The position numbers and the translations under genes were made by a program. Under the pieces are notes generated by a model that did no database searches, was not told the origin of the DNA, and worked only from the letters and a program-made list of their open reading frames with translations. This document shows positions 47,825 to 57,253 of a stretch of DNA of 64,000 nt, in pieces (positions within the stretch are counted from its first letter, which is position 1; each line of letters begins with the position of its first letter). The DNA comes from Sporisorium sorghi (lineage: Eukaryota; Basidiomycota; Ustilaginomycetes; Ustilaginales; Ustilaginaceae), in assembly GCA_023212695.1 (NCBI GenBank), contig JALCCG010000030.1:58649-122648 (forward strand). The letters run 5' to 3'.

Positions 47825-49483
47825 TTACTCGAGGTTGCTGGGGTAGATGTGGGTGGTGGGGTCGATGGTGGTCTCCTTGATGGTGCGAGCCGAGACGAAT
47901 CGGTAGAAGATCGAAATGGATCCAGCCTTGTCATTGGTACCCGAGGCACGCGCACCACCAAAGGGCTGCTGACCGACAACGGCACCAGTGCACTTGTCGT
48001 TGTAGTACATCATGCCCGAGGCGTTGCGCAGCAGGTTGCTGGCGCGGATGAGCGCATAGCGGTCAGCCGAGAAGATGGAACCGGTGAGAGCGTACTCGGT
48101 GGTGTTGTCAATCAGCTCGCACGTCTGCTCAAACTCCTCGTCGGGGTAAGCGTAGACGGTGATGACGGGACCGAAGATCTCGTTGACCATAGTAACGGAC
48201 TTGGGGTCCTTGGTCTCGATGACGGTGGGCTGGACGTACCAACCCTTCGAATCATCACCCTGGCCACCGCAGAGCACCTCGCCGCCCTCCTTCTTGGCAG
48301 CCTCGATCAAGCCCATGATCTTCTCGAACGAGTGCTTGGCGATGACTGGACCCATGAAGTGCTTGAACTCGTTGACGGGGCCAACCGAGATGGAAGCGAT
48401 CTGGTCGAGCAGCTTCTGCTTGAACTCGCCCTCCCACATCGACTTGGGCACGTAGAGTCGCGAGAGTGCCGAGCACTTCTGACCCTGGTACTCGAAAGCG
48501 GCGCGGATGGACTGGGTGACGGCAGCGTCGACGTTGGCCGACTTGTGGACCATGTGGAAGTTCTTGCCGCCCGTCTCGCCGACGATGCGGGGGTAGCCTC
48601 GGTAGCGGTCGAGGTTGTTGCCGATCTGCTTCCAGAGCTGACGGAAGACGTGGGTGGAGCCAGTGAAGTGGAGTCCGGCGAACTCGCGGTGGTTGATGGC
48701 GGCGCCGACGATCTCCTCGGCGGGACCGGGGACGAACTGGATGACGCCGTCGGGGAGACCAGCCTCGCGGAGGATCTCGTAGGCGACGTAGTTCGAGTAG
48801 ATGGACATGGGCGAGGGCTTCCAGACGACGACGTTGCCGACCATGGCGGGAGCACAGATCAGGTTACCAGCGGCGATGGCGAGGAAGTTGAAGGGGGAGA
48901 CGGCAAGGACAAAGCCCTCGAGGGGGCGGTACTCGGTGCGGTTCCAGGTGTTGGGCGAGCACTCGGGAGGCTGGGTCGAGTAGAGCTCCTGGATGTATTT
49001 TGCGGAGAAGCGGTAGAAGTCGCAGATCTCGGCGGCACCGTCGATCTCGGCCTGCCAGACGTTCTTGCCCTGACCGAGCATGGTAGCGGCGAGCACCTTG
49101 TAGCGGTACTTGGAGGCGATGAGGTCGGCGGCCTTGAGGAAGATGGCGGCACGGTCGTTCCAGGGCATGTTCTCCCAAGCGGTCTTGGCCCTGAGGGAGC
49201 CCTCGACGGCCTTGTTGACGAGACCGGCGTCGGCCTCGTGGTAGTTGCAGAGGACGTGCGAGTGGTTCGAGGGGTTGAGCTGCTTGCTGACCTTGCCGGT
49301 CTTGATCTTTTCGCCGTTGATGACGACGGGGACCTCGAAAGGACCGGCGGCGATCATCTCGTCAACGGCCTGTTGAAGCTTGATGCGATCTTCGCTCTTG
49401 GGCTCATAGTTGCGCATGGGCTCGTTCTTGATGGGAGGCAACGAGAAGAGGCCCATCTGGGGCGCCTGAGGTACGGAAGCCAT
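47825..49483 (-). CDS. PUT2: Delta-1-pyrroline-5-carboxylate dehydrogenase
   Basis: 552 aa from the ATG at 49483; the open frame continues 83 codons upstream without any ATG. Mitochondrial enzyme that oxidises glutamate gamma-semialdehyde (from P5C) to glutamate, the second step of proline degradation. ALDH4 features: NAD-binding and core segment FVLAVSPFNFLAIAAGNLICAPAMVGNVVVWKPS, catalytic Glu in VGETGGKNFHMVH, catalytic Cys in YQGQKCSALSRLYV, and EIFGPVITVYAYPD and RASGTNDKAGS near the C-terminus. The N-terminus MASVPQAPQMGLFSLPPI is a weak presequence, so import may rely on another signal or a spliced upstream exon. Length matches yeast Put2 (575). Confidence 0.95.
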   Translation of the reverse strand: MASVPQAPQMGLFSLPPIKNEPMRNYEPKSEDRIKLQQAVDEMIAAGPFEVPVVINGEKIKTGKVSKQLNPSNHSHVLCNYHEADAGLVNKAVEGSLRAKTAWENMPWNDRAAIFLKAADLIASKYRYKVLAATMLGQGKNVWQAEIDGAAEICDFYRFSAKYIQELYSTQPPECSPNTWNRTEYRPLEGFVLAVSPFNFLAIAAGNLICAPAMVGNVVVWKPSPMSIYSNYVAYEILREAGLPDGVIQFVPGPAEEIVGAAINHREFAGLHFTGSTHVFRQLWKQIGNNLDRYRGYPRIVGETGGKNFHMVHKSANVDAAVTQSIRAAFEYQGQKCSALSRLYVPKSMWEGEFKQKLLDQIASISVGPVNEFKHFMGPVIAKHSFEKIMGLIEAAKKEGGEVLCGGQGDDSKGWYVQPTVIETKDPKSVTMVNEIFGPVITVYAYPDEEFEQTCELIDNTTEYALTGSIFSADRYALIRASNLLRNASGMMYYNDKCTGAVVGQQPFGGARASGTNDKAGSISIFYRFVSARTIKETTIDPTTHIYPSNLE

Positions 49484-50375
49484 TTTGTGTATGTGTGTGA
49501 GAGGGGAAGATGCGGAAGGAGGAAATGAAGCTGGTGTGATAAGGAAGAAGAGGGAAGAGGACGAGAGACGAGCAAAACCGGACAAAGGAGACAACGGAAA
49601 CGGGGGATGGATGGTGGAAAGGAGGAAAGAGGAAGAGAAGGAGCGACGAGACGAAGCCAATTTAACCAAATCTCGACGAATGAGAGACCAGCGCGTCAAG
49701 ATAGGCGAGAGGAGCAGCCAACACGCACGCACGCAGTTGCTGTGATTCTTGAGAAGAAAGAAAAGAGGGCAAAACAGGTCACCAGACCCTATCAGTTCCT
49801 TGCAAAGAGGCTTGTCGGATCCAAAGGCGGCTCAACTCACACACACACTCTCTCTCTCGCTCCTGACTCGAGCGGGAAAAAAGAAAAAAAAAAAGAAGAA
49901 AAAAAAAAAAAAAGGTTTCCTGGAAAGTCACGCTCCGCTCAGTGATTACTCGCTATTGCACCGAAGCATCACGGAGCTTCACCGAGAAGGCACGGTTCTT
50001 GTTCCTCAGCTTGACTTTCCGACGGTCGATGTTTCGAAGCTTCTTATCGTGCAGTGCAACGAGGAATGGTTGTTCTTACTGTTCTCTGCTAGTGAAGCAC
50101 AAGATAAGAAAGTTTCCCTCCCACTCTGTCCCACGGCTTTGCAAAGGATTCGACGAGAAAGGTGGACGTCAGATGGGAAGCCGCTGCTTCTCAACAGCTG
50201 CCGTTCAAGCGACGGCTTCCATGTCGGAGCGTTGCGGGGAGCATTCAACAGATCGTCCACCGAGTGCATAGCCAGTGCCCTTCCGATCGACAGACTGTTC
50301 ATACACGCATCCACAGTCTGTCACGTTTGCTGCATCGCAAGTTGTGAATGAACCAATGTTCGGCGTCCGACACGA
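49484..50375. other. Intergenic between the Ser-rich protein and PUT2
   Basis: PUT2 promoter side and the downstream gene's 3' flank. Contains GGAA-rich and AC/CT-rich runs and A-rich tracts near 49878-49912. Readings through them are artefacts. Confidence 0.5.
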
Positions 50376-52115
50376 TCAACCGCCAAATAGCATGCTCTGA
50401 CGTCGATACTGCCTCGCAATGCGCTCCGAGTCGGTCATCGACCCACTCTCCTCTTCCAACACGCTCGAAGAGCTTGCTCTACCGAAGAACGACGAGAACC
50501 GCTTGCGCCCTTTCTTGCTGCTGAAACCAGCACTCTCGTTCCGTGTGTGCGTCGGAATTGGCCCCGAAGAAGGCACCGCCAACCTCTGCTGACCGCTCCC
50601 CGCCCGGCTCGGGCGCACAGTGTCCCTCGTCGTCGTCGGTTCCCCCGCATCTTCATCCGTAGTATCCGAGAGCACCGACTCTGCATCCCTTGCAAACCCA
50701 GGACGCGGCAATGCCAGCATCACCTGCTCGCGATCCACCGCCTCGTCCTGCCTCTGCTGCTCCAGCACATCCCTCATGGGATCCGAAGAAGGCTCGAACG
50801 CTGCCGACACATTGCCGTGGCCTCCTCTGGCGCCAAACACCGCCACCAGGCTAGCCAGGGCGAGGCTCATCCCGAAAATGCCTCCATCCGGCGAGCGACC
50901 CGCAATTATCCTCGATCGCTGACCGTGAAACCGGAACGAGCCGATGCGCTTGCCCGCCCTGTCGCCGTGTTCGATCTGAGAGCTGGACGAGGGCACAGCC
51001 TCGCAAAACTCGCCCACCTTCTCATCACCCTCTTCGCGGTACAGCGCCAGCGCATGCCTGTCCATTCGCCACACATACCGACTCCCGTCCTTGACGATCA
51101 CGTGCCAGTCGTGCTTGAACAGCCGGTGCCCCGCGTGCATCGTCGCCCAGATGCCCGAGCCGCGTCGAAAGTCGTAGCTGTTCTTGAGCGCTTCTTGTCG
51201 AACCTCCCATCCTTGCTTGCCGAGAACTTTGCTCGCACGCCGGGCTTTCTTGGACAGGTCCGGGGTTAAAAGTGCATCGTCGAAGCCGCTCGCGTCCATG
51301 AGCACTGCCTTCCACCCCATCAGCTGGCGTGGGATACGTATTGCGATGGGGCTGGAGCTTGGAGCGCCGCGTCTCCAGACTTGATAGCCAGGGAGGCGGT
51401 CGTCCTCAAACATGTCGAGCACCTCACCGCCAGCACTCCATTCTTGCTCCGCTGAATCCTCGGCGTAATGAGGAGCAACGTCTTGCGGCTGTTGCCCAGT
51501 CGTGATCCTTGGCGTGAGGTGAGACGCAAGTGCCGGTGACAGTGGTCGAGCTGCTTGTCGTGGTGACGAAGACGACGAGGCAAGCATGCTCGCTTGGTGT
51601 CCCGCATCAAACACGAGCGATGGTGCCGGACGAGCCTCTTCGACGACGGACGCCTCCTCGTTGATTGCGGTACTCGACTCTTGGCTTGCAGATCGCATCC
51701 TTTCAGCGACCCCGCCACTTTGCTGCGAATCTGACGAGGGCAAGCGCTGTGAGACCTGCGTTGGATCTGCCGTAGCAGCATCTATCTTGCTCGGCGCTTG
51801 CAGCGAGTTGCGCGGGAGATGCGCCGCATCCCGCTGCTCAAACGCTGCAATACGCATCGTCTCCGCCTCCATTGCATTTGACTCCTTGTCTCCGCCCATT
51901 GATTGGCTATCGTCCTGCTGAACCCACGGGAAAAAGTCGCTGAAGCCTGGCCCGCTCGACAGGGCAACTGCGTCGAGTCCAAGTTGGATCTGTGGTGGTG
52001 TATGCGGTGCTCTCTGTCGAGGAAACTCTGCTGAGCTCGAGCCGCTGTGGTGTGCCAAGTTGTGCGAGCTGCTCGAGGCGCTCTCTTCGCGCTCGTGATG
52101 TGTATTTGAGGACAT
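50376..52115 (-). CDS. Ser-rich protein of unknown function
   Basis: 579 aa from the ATG at 52115 (MSSNTHHEREES); no longer start is supported. Residues ~1-235 are Ser/Ala/Gln-rich and probably disordered. A globular segment at about 240-420 includes DRLPGYQVWRRG, RIPRQLMGWKAVLMDASGF, DFRRGSGIWATMHAGHRLF, DWHVIVKDGSRYVWRMDRHALALYREEGDEKVGEF and GSFRFHGQRSRIIAGRSPDGGIFGMSLALASLVAVFGARGG. The last part is a hydrophobic stretch that may be a membrane helix (about residues 432-450). The W-x-V-x-V-K-D-G-S-x-Y-V-W-R pattern resembles beta-strand-rich tubby/LURP-like folds, but I would not assign it. The C-terminus is basic/Ser-rich (KKGRKRFSSFFGRASSSS). Unrecognised family. Confidence 0.7.
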   Translation of the reverse strand: MSSNTHHEREESASSSSHNLAHHSGSSSAEFPRQRAPHTPPQIQLGLDAVALSSGPGFSDFFPWVQQDDSQSMGGDKESNAMEAETMRIAAFEQRDAAHLPRNSLQAPSKIDAATADPTQVSQRLPSSDSQQSGGVAERMRSASQESSTAINEEASVVEEARPAPSLVFDAGHQASMLASSSSSPRQAARPLSPALASHLTPRITTGQQPQDVAPHYAEDSAEQEWSAGGEVLDMFEDDRLPGYQVWRRGAPSSSPIAIRIPRQLMGWKAVLMDASGFDDALLTPDLSKKARRASKVLGKQGWEVRQEALKNSYDFRRGSGIWATMHAGHRLFKHDWHVIVKDGSRYVWRMDRHALALYREEGDEKVGEFCEAVPSSSSQIEHGDRAGKRIGSFRFHGQRSRIIAGRSPDGGIFGMSLALASLVAVFGARGGHGNVSAAFEPSSDPMRDVLEQQRQDEAVDREQVMLALPRPGFARDAESVLSDTTDEDAGEPTTTRDTVRPSRAGSGQQRLAVPSSGPIPTHTRNESAGFSSKKGRKRFSSFFGRASSSSVLEEESGSMTDSERIARQYRRQSMLFGG

Positions 52116-53123
52116 TGCGAGTGAGACCGAACAAGCTCGAGGTCGCTGAAGCTGTCGAAGTCGAGGAAAGCTGTGCAGGCAGCGAGACAATGGGTGCTGG
52201 CACTTTTGAGGGTGGTGGTGGAGAGGAGCAGATCAGCAACCGGTAAGTTATACCTCACCAGTCCCTGGCCAGAGCAGGTGGGCAGAACTGGCCGAACGAC
52301 TTCATTTGGCAGGCCTTAGCCCTCTCGTCAGCCAGATCTTCCCATCGGCCAGCCTGTGCACGAGCCGTTGACCAAGTCGCCGACATGCTCGTGCAGGTTG
52401 CATTGTAACAAACTGTGAATGCAGCCCAAGCCTCGGCGGCGGTCAGACACTCTCGCCCACACACTTGCCTGTTTCGGCAGCCGGCTTCTTCGGTGCTGCG
52501 ACGCTCTAAGCTCACATTGCATCGCCCTCTTGCCCCTGCGAGTCGGTTCGGATGCAGCAGCCCGTCATGTCGACCGACGCTCTCGTCAGGAAAGAAGCAG
52601 CTTTGAAAGCACCACCACTTGGCCAGGTTGGCCGCCGTGTAGAGTCTATTCTCCGGCATCTAAAAGTCTTGACAGGGGTCGGCTGGGAAATTTGACCGTC
52701 AAGTGGCCGCGTGGTTGCAGAGAAGAAAAACTGCAGCACAGCACAGCACAGCACAGCACAGCCTGCCTCGTTTCGAAACTCTCGGGCCTCCGCCAGCACA
52801 GGGCGCCGCTGCACAGCACAGCCTCTCAGTCCTGAAAGACAAAAGGTCGTCACCCCCACAATCCTCACCTCTGCGAACTTTGCTCCCGCCTACAACAGCT
52901 GGCAACACCGCGAGAACCAGCGTCTCACCGCGTACAAGCAAACAAGCTCGCTTCTTACATCGCTTCTCACACCTCCAAACAGTGAAGTCTTATCGAATGC
53001 ATTGAGACAGATCGCGAATGTGCAAGTGAGGCAAAACCGAAACCGAGATGACATGCGCAAGTAAAAAAAAAAACCATAGGTTGGAGAAAGGTATGAACAA
53101 AGAAGATCGGAAAAGGGCTCGGC
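52116..53123. other. Intergenic between NOG1 and the Ser-rich gene
   Basis: Promoter of the Ser-rich gene and NOG1 3' flank; includes the CAGCA array at 52734-52762. No gene supported. Confidence 0.5.
52734..52762. repeat. CAGCA pentanucleotide repeat, about 5.8 copies
   Basis: Same unit and phase as the array at 1337-1361; a shorter copy (CAGCACAGC) follows near 52814. Confidence 0.9.
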
Positions 53124-55220
53124 TCAACGCGACCTCGAAGTGCCCTTGCCACGCTTGCCCGCAAAGAGCCACTTGGGCTTCTTCTCCTTGATGACACGAT
53201 CCGACTCGCCCGCCTTGGCGTGCCAGTTGCCCTCACGCAGCGCCAACTCGCGCAGTTTCCTCGCCTTTTCGAGCTGCTCCGAGTTCTTGAGACCGGCGAG
53301 CTGTCGATCCGTCGCCGAGACACGCGCGGGGCCCGCACGCGCGCTCACGTGGCCACCGGAGCGGTTGACGGGCGCCGTGGTCGACGAGAGCAGTCGACCA
53401 CCGACGTTGCTCTTGCGTGCCTTTCGCGATGCGCTCGTGTCGGCCTCTTCGGTGTCCATGTCCTCGTCGTCTTCCCACGCAGCTTCCTCGTCGTCCTCAT
53501 CCATCTCCTCGTCCTCGCCATCAGCACCGGAGCGCTTGCGCTTGCCCGTGAGACCCTTGGCCTTGGCGAGCATCTCGGCACGCGCCGTGACGCTGCTGGG
53601 GTCGACACCGATCTCGCGCATCCTCTCGGCCATCTGCGACAGAGTGCGCTCCTGGAACTTGCGCGGCACACGTGCCTGGTTCTTGACCATGCTTCGGTCC
53701 TGTGCTGCCAGCTTGGCCTTCTGCTGACGCTCGCGGATGGCAGCAGCAGCGCTGCGGATCGCCTCCTCTTCATCCAACATGGAGCCCTCGTCGCCACTGT
53801 CCGCGTAGAAGCCCTCGGCCTCGAGCTTCTCCTCCTCGCGCTCGAGCGCATCGAGCTTGTCGAGGATATCCGGGTCCACAAAGTCGGCGATGTTCTTGCC
53901 CTCGTAGATCTCGGGGATGTGGTCGTACTTCCAGTCGTCGTTGTCGAGGATGTAGTCGCGCTTGATGTCGATGTTGAACACACCGGCACCGCCGTTCTCC
54001 TCCTGCTCGTCGCGCAGCGTCTTGCGGCGCTCGGGATCTTTGGCGTCGTACTTCTTGATCGAGCCGTTGGCGATGGCCTCGGGGATAAAGGCAGCACGCT
54101 CGACGTCGTCTCGCGACTTGGGCTGGGCGACGTGAAGTCGGTTGAGGACGGCGTTGATCTTGCTGCCCTTCATCTTGGTCTCGACACGCGATGCGAGGAG
54201 CACGTCGCAGGCGAGGTTCCTTGTGTCCATGACGCCCTCGTCGGTGTATGTGCTGAGCTCGGCGAGCTTAACCTTGCCCTCGGACTCGTCGATGATGCTC
54301 TGCACCAAAGCGGCACGCTCAGGCTCGAGGTCAGAGAGACGCTTGGCATCGACCTTGTTGATGGCGAGGATGCACGGCTTGTTGGCAAAGAGAGGCTTGA
54401 TGCTGTTGAAGAGCTGCACCTGCGCCTCGACCGTGTAGCCGCACTGCTCGGAGAGATCCATAAAGTAGAGGACAGCAGCACGCAAGTGAGCCAGTGCGGT
54501 GATGGACTGCATCTCGATGGTGTTCATCTCCTCGAGAGGGTGGTCGAGAATTCCTGGGGTATCGATGACCTGCCATCGGAGGTACTTGTAGTCCATGTGA
54601 CCGACAAAGAGCGACTTGGTAGTGAAGGCGTAGGGCTTGACGTCGACATCAGATCGAGTGACCTTGTTGATGAAGCTCGACTTGCCCACGTTGGGGTAGC
54701 CGCAGATGAGGAGCGTGCGGGTGCTGGGGTCGATGGGTGGGAGACGCGACATGTGCTGACGAACCTGCTCGAGGTAGGCGAGCGGATCCTTCTGACGCTT
54801 CATGATGGTGGCCATGCGACCGAGGGCGGCACGCTTGAGCTGCTTGCATCGGTAGAGCGAGTCACCAAACTTGATGAGGCGGATGTAGTCCTTGGAGACC
54901 TGCTCGATGAGGTGCTTGGCGGTGTTGAGCTGACCGAGCGCAAGCTTGTAGTGGTTCTTGTCGTAGAGGACGTTGAGGAGGGACGAGACAAAGGGGTGGA
55001 GGTTGTCCATGATGGGGAACTCCTTGAGGATGGCATCGAGCTTTTCGGCGAAAGCATCCTTCGTGAACATGACCTTGCGCATGTAGAAGGAACGGATACG
55101 CGTGATCTTCCATCCTGGGTGAACGACGGTAGGGGTCTTTCGCTGTGTCTTGGAAAGGACAATGTCGAGGAAGTCGTTTGCGGTCGGAACCGGCGCGATG
55201 GGGGTCTTGAGTGTCGCCAT
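53124..55220 (-). CDS. NOG1: Nucleolar GTPase Nog1
   Basis: 698 aa, single exon, ATG at 55220. Nucleolar GTPase needed for 60S ribosomal subunit maturation; its C-terminal tail occupies the nascent peptide tunnel in yeast pre-60S particles. N-terminal helical domain MATLKTPIAPVPTANDFLDI, FVSSLLNVLYDKNHYKLALGQL. GTPase motifs: G1 ICGYPNVGKSSF (about residue 177), G3 DTPGILDHPLEE, G4 INKVDAKR, plus the Obg-like YTVEAQVQLF helix. NOG-family C-terminal block: IPEIYEGKNIADFVDPDI, ARVPRKFQERTLSQM. Acidic patch EDEEMDEDDEEAAWEDDEDMD and a basic end (KKPKWLFAGKRGKGTSRSR). Length compares with 647 in yeast. Confidence 0.97.
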   Translation of the reverse strand: MATLKTPIAPVPTANDFLDIVLSKTQRKTPTVVHPGWKITRIRSFYMRKVMFTKDAFAEKLDAILKEFPIMDNLHPFVSSLLNVLYDKNHYKLALGQLNTAKHLIEQVSKDYIRLIKFGDSLYRCKQLKRAALGRMATIMKRQKDPLAYLEQVRQHMSRLPPIDPSTRTLLICGYPNVGKSSFINKVTRSDVDVKPYAFTTKSLFVGHMDYKYLRWQVIDTPGILDHPLEEMNTIEMQSITALAHLRAAVLYFMDLSEQCGYTVEAQVQLFNSIKPLFANKPCILAINKVDAKRLSDLEPERAALVQSIIDESEGKVKLAELSTYTDEGVMDTRNLACDVLLASRVETKMKGSKINAVLNRLHVAQPKSRDDVERAAFIPEAIANGSIKKYDAKDPERRKTLRDEQEENGGAGVFNIDIKRDYILDNDDWKYDHIPEIYEGKNIADFVDPDILDKLDALEREEEKLEAEGFYADSGDEGSMLDEEEAIRSAAAAIRERQQKAKLAAQDRSMVKNQARVPRKFQERTLSQMAERMREIGVDPSSVTARAEMLAKAKGLTGKRKRSGADGEDEEMDEDDEEAAWEDDEDMDTEEADTSASRKARKSNVGGRLLSSTTAPVNRSGGHVSARAGPARVSATDRQLAGLKNSEQLEKARKLRELALREGNWHAKAGESDRVIKEKKPKWLFAGKRGKGTSRSR

Positions 55221-57247
55221 CGTTGCTATATGAGTGACAAGCGTCGGAGGAGGACAGTGAGGGTATCGAAGCTGCTAAGCGTGTGTCGTCAGATGATCGA
55301 CTTGAAGTGGCGATGTGCTTGAGCAATCGCTTCGACCGAAGAAAGGCTAAGCCGAGTCACGATGCTTGCACTCGAGGGATGATCGATAGGACGATGGCTT
55401 TTTGTCGTCAGTGTCGTTCCGATATCCAGAACTACAGAGTGGCGGCGACGTTGATCAGGGTGATGATGGAGAAGAAAGAGTGACAACCATCACGAACAAA
55501 AAGTCAAGCTCAGGCTTGTCTTCTCGTTGCCTTCTGCTGCCTGCTTTTTTTTTTTTTTTTTTTTTTTTTTTTTCTCTCGAGCAAGGAAAAGAGCAGCCGA
55601 GCTGCAGCAACTTTTTTCCAAAAATTTTGAGAAAAATTTGGTTCTCAGAGAGGGTTGCAGGCGAAATCACAGCACTCACAGGAAGAAAAAAAATTCTGAA
55701 AAAAAGTTGGACCCGTGTTCGGAAGTCGGAAGCGTCAAGGCCTAACAAAGATTGGAAATTCAAGCTTTCTCGCACGAATCCTGGTCCCGCAATTACGCAC
55801 CTGCGACCAGTCGCTAGCTTGCATCTGCTGATTACAATAGTGATGTAGCATGTGTAGAGACAAGAACACAAAGCTGCCAGCGTCGAGCTTGCTTCAGTGA
55901 CAAGCAGATGCAAGCTACACACGCAGAGGAGGGTCATCGAAGCGCACGCACAAGCGTTTGCCAACGAGATGCGGAGAAGACGCCTGGCAGAACAGCTCAG
56001 CCGGTCTGTTCGTGGAGGGAGGCCATGGAATTTTTTTATTTTTTATTTTTTATTTTTATTTTTTTGGCGCTGAACCCTTTTTCTTCCTGAAATTTTTCAG
56101 ACGACGATGACCTCGCCGCGCTTCAGAGGACATTTCAAGATTGCGCTCTCGAGTTGCGAAATTTTTGTTTGTCTTACTGCTGCAGACGGCTCTCTCTCTG
56201 TCTCCTAAAAAACTGGCGCCAACTCTCTCGCTTCTGGCCGTCGCGGCTGGTTATCTCCAAAAAAAAAAAAAATTAAAAAATAAAAATGTCGAAATGAGTC
56301 CATCCGCGCTGAGAAGCCGCCGCCTCCGCCGTTCTTCGAAGCACACTGAGCTTCTGCCTAGAAAAAAAAAAAAAAAAAGTCTCGAAATTTGGACAAGGAA
56401 AAGCACAGCATCGATTTGACCATTCTTCCTTTCCATTCACACACTCTCTTTCACCCCCACCATCACCATCCTTCTAACAAAGCATTCTTCACAGCAACAG
56501 CATCATCGACACTGCTATCAAACGTCTACAATCCATGCTCAACGCTCGATAGCTGTTCTCAAACCACTTCAAAAACTGTGATCAGCTCTTTGATCTTCGC
56601 AGCAAACTCTTCTGTCGGTCGGACTCTACATCTCCCTCGACCCACTCGAAAGAACTTTGCGCACTTCAGAAGCTTAATAGCTTCCAACAAAGAGCTATCT
56701 CTCGTTCATACTATCGTACTCGACCCGCCGCTTGACCGTCTTCACCGTCGAGCAAGCGCAAGAGAGTGGATCGTCCACCTGATCATTCCCTCACATCAGA
56801 TCATGTTCAGTGCTGCCCACCGCTCCCTCCCGCTTCTTCCCAACTCTTCGCATACATTCGGATTCTTCTACCACAATACCAGGCTCTCGCCGTATCCTTC
56901 GCACCCGACTGGTGCACCATAATCGGCGCATCCAGCGCTTCCTCTCGTAACCATCCCAGCGCGCAAGCGCCACCACAAGGAATCTTTTCAGAGGCACTCG
57001 AATCCTCTTTCAGCGTCTTCCAACTCCCACATCCAACCATATTATCACGGGCAACCCATCGCTCGTGCCAGCTCTCACTTCATGTCCCGACAACTCAGTG
57101 CAGATTATTGTAAGTCATCCACTGCAGTTCCGAGAGATCTGATCTCACGGACCTATCAACTAGGTCATGTCCTTCCACAGCCTCGTGCGTCAGCGACGTC
57201 CCGTTGGCTTCCTCGCCACCATCCATGCCGTACAAGAATACTGATAG
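55221..57247. other. Intergenic between NOG1 and the acidic protein
   Basis: 2 kb, divergent promoter region. T tract at 55543-55573 and A tracts at 56260-56273 and 56361-56378, then a pyrimidine/CA-rich leader-like stretch up to 57250. A short spliced 5' exon of the downstream gene probably lies near 57082-57110 (ATG, then GTAAGT). Nothing else supported. Confidence 0.45.
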
Positions 57248-57253
57248 ATCACT

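Noticed and set aside
47798..49528. A 576-codon open frame opposite PUT2
   Set aside because: Antisense shadow: codon bias of the GC-rich gene removes stops on the other strand. PUT2 has full ALDH motifs; this reading has none.
53220..55322. A 700-codon open frame opposite NOG1
   Set aside because: Antisense shadow of NOG1, compositionally Leu/Val/Asp-rich and without recognisable domains.
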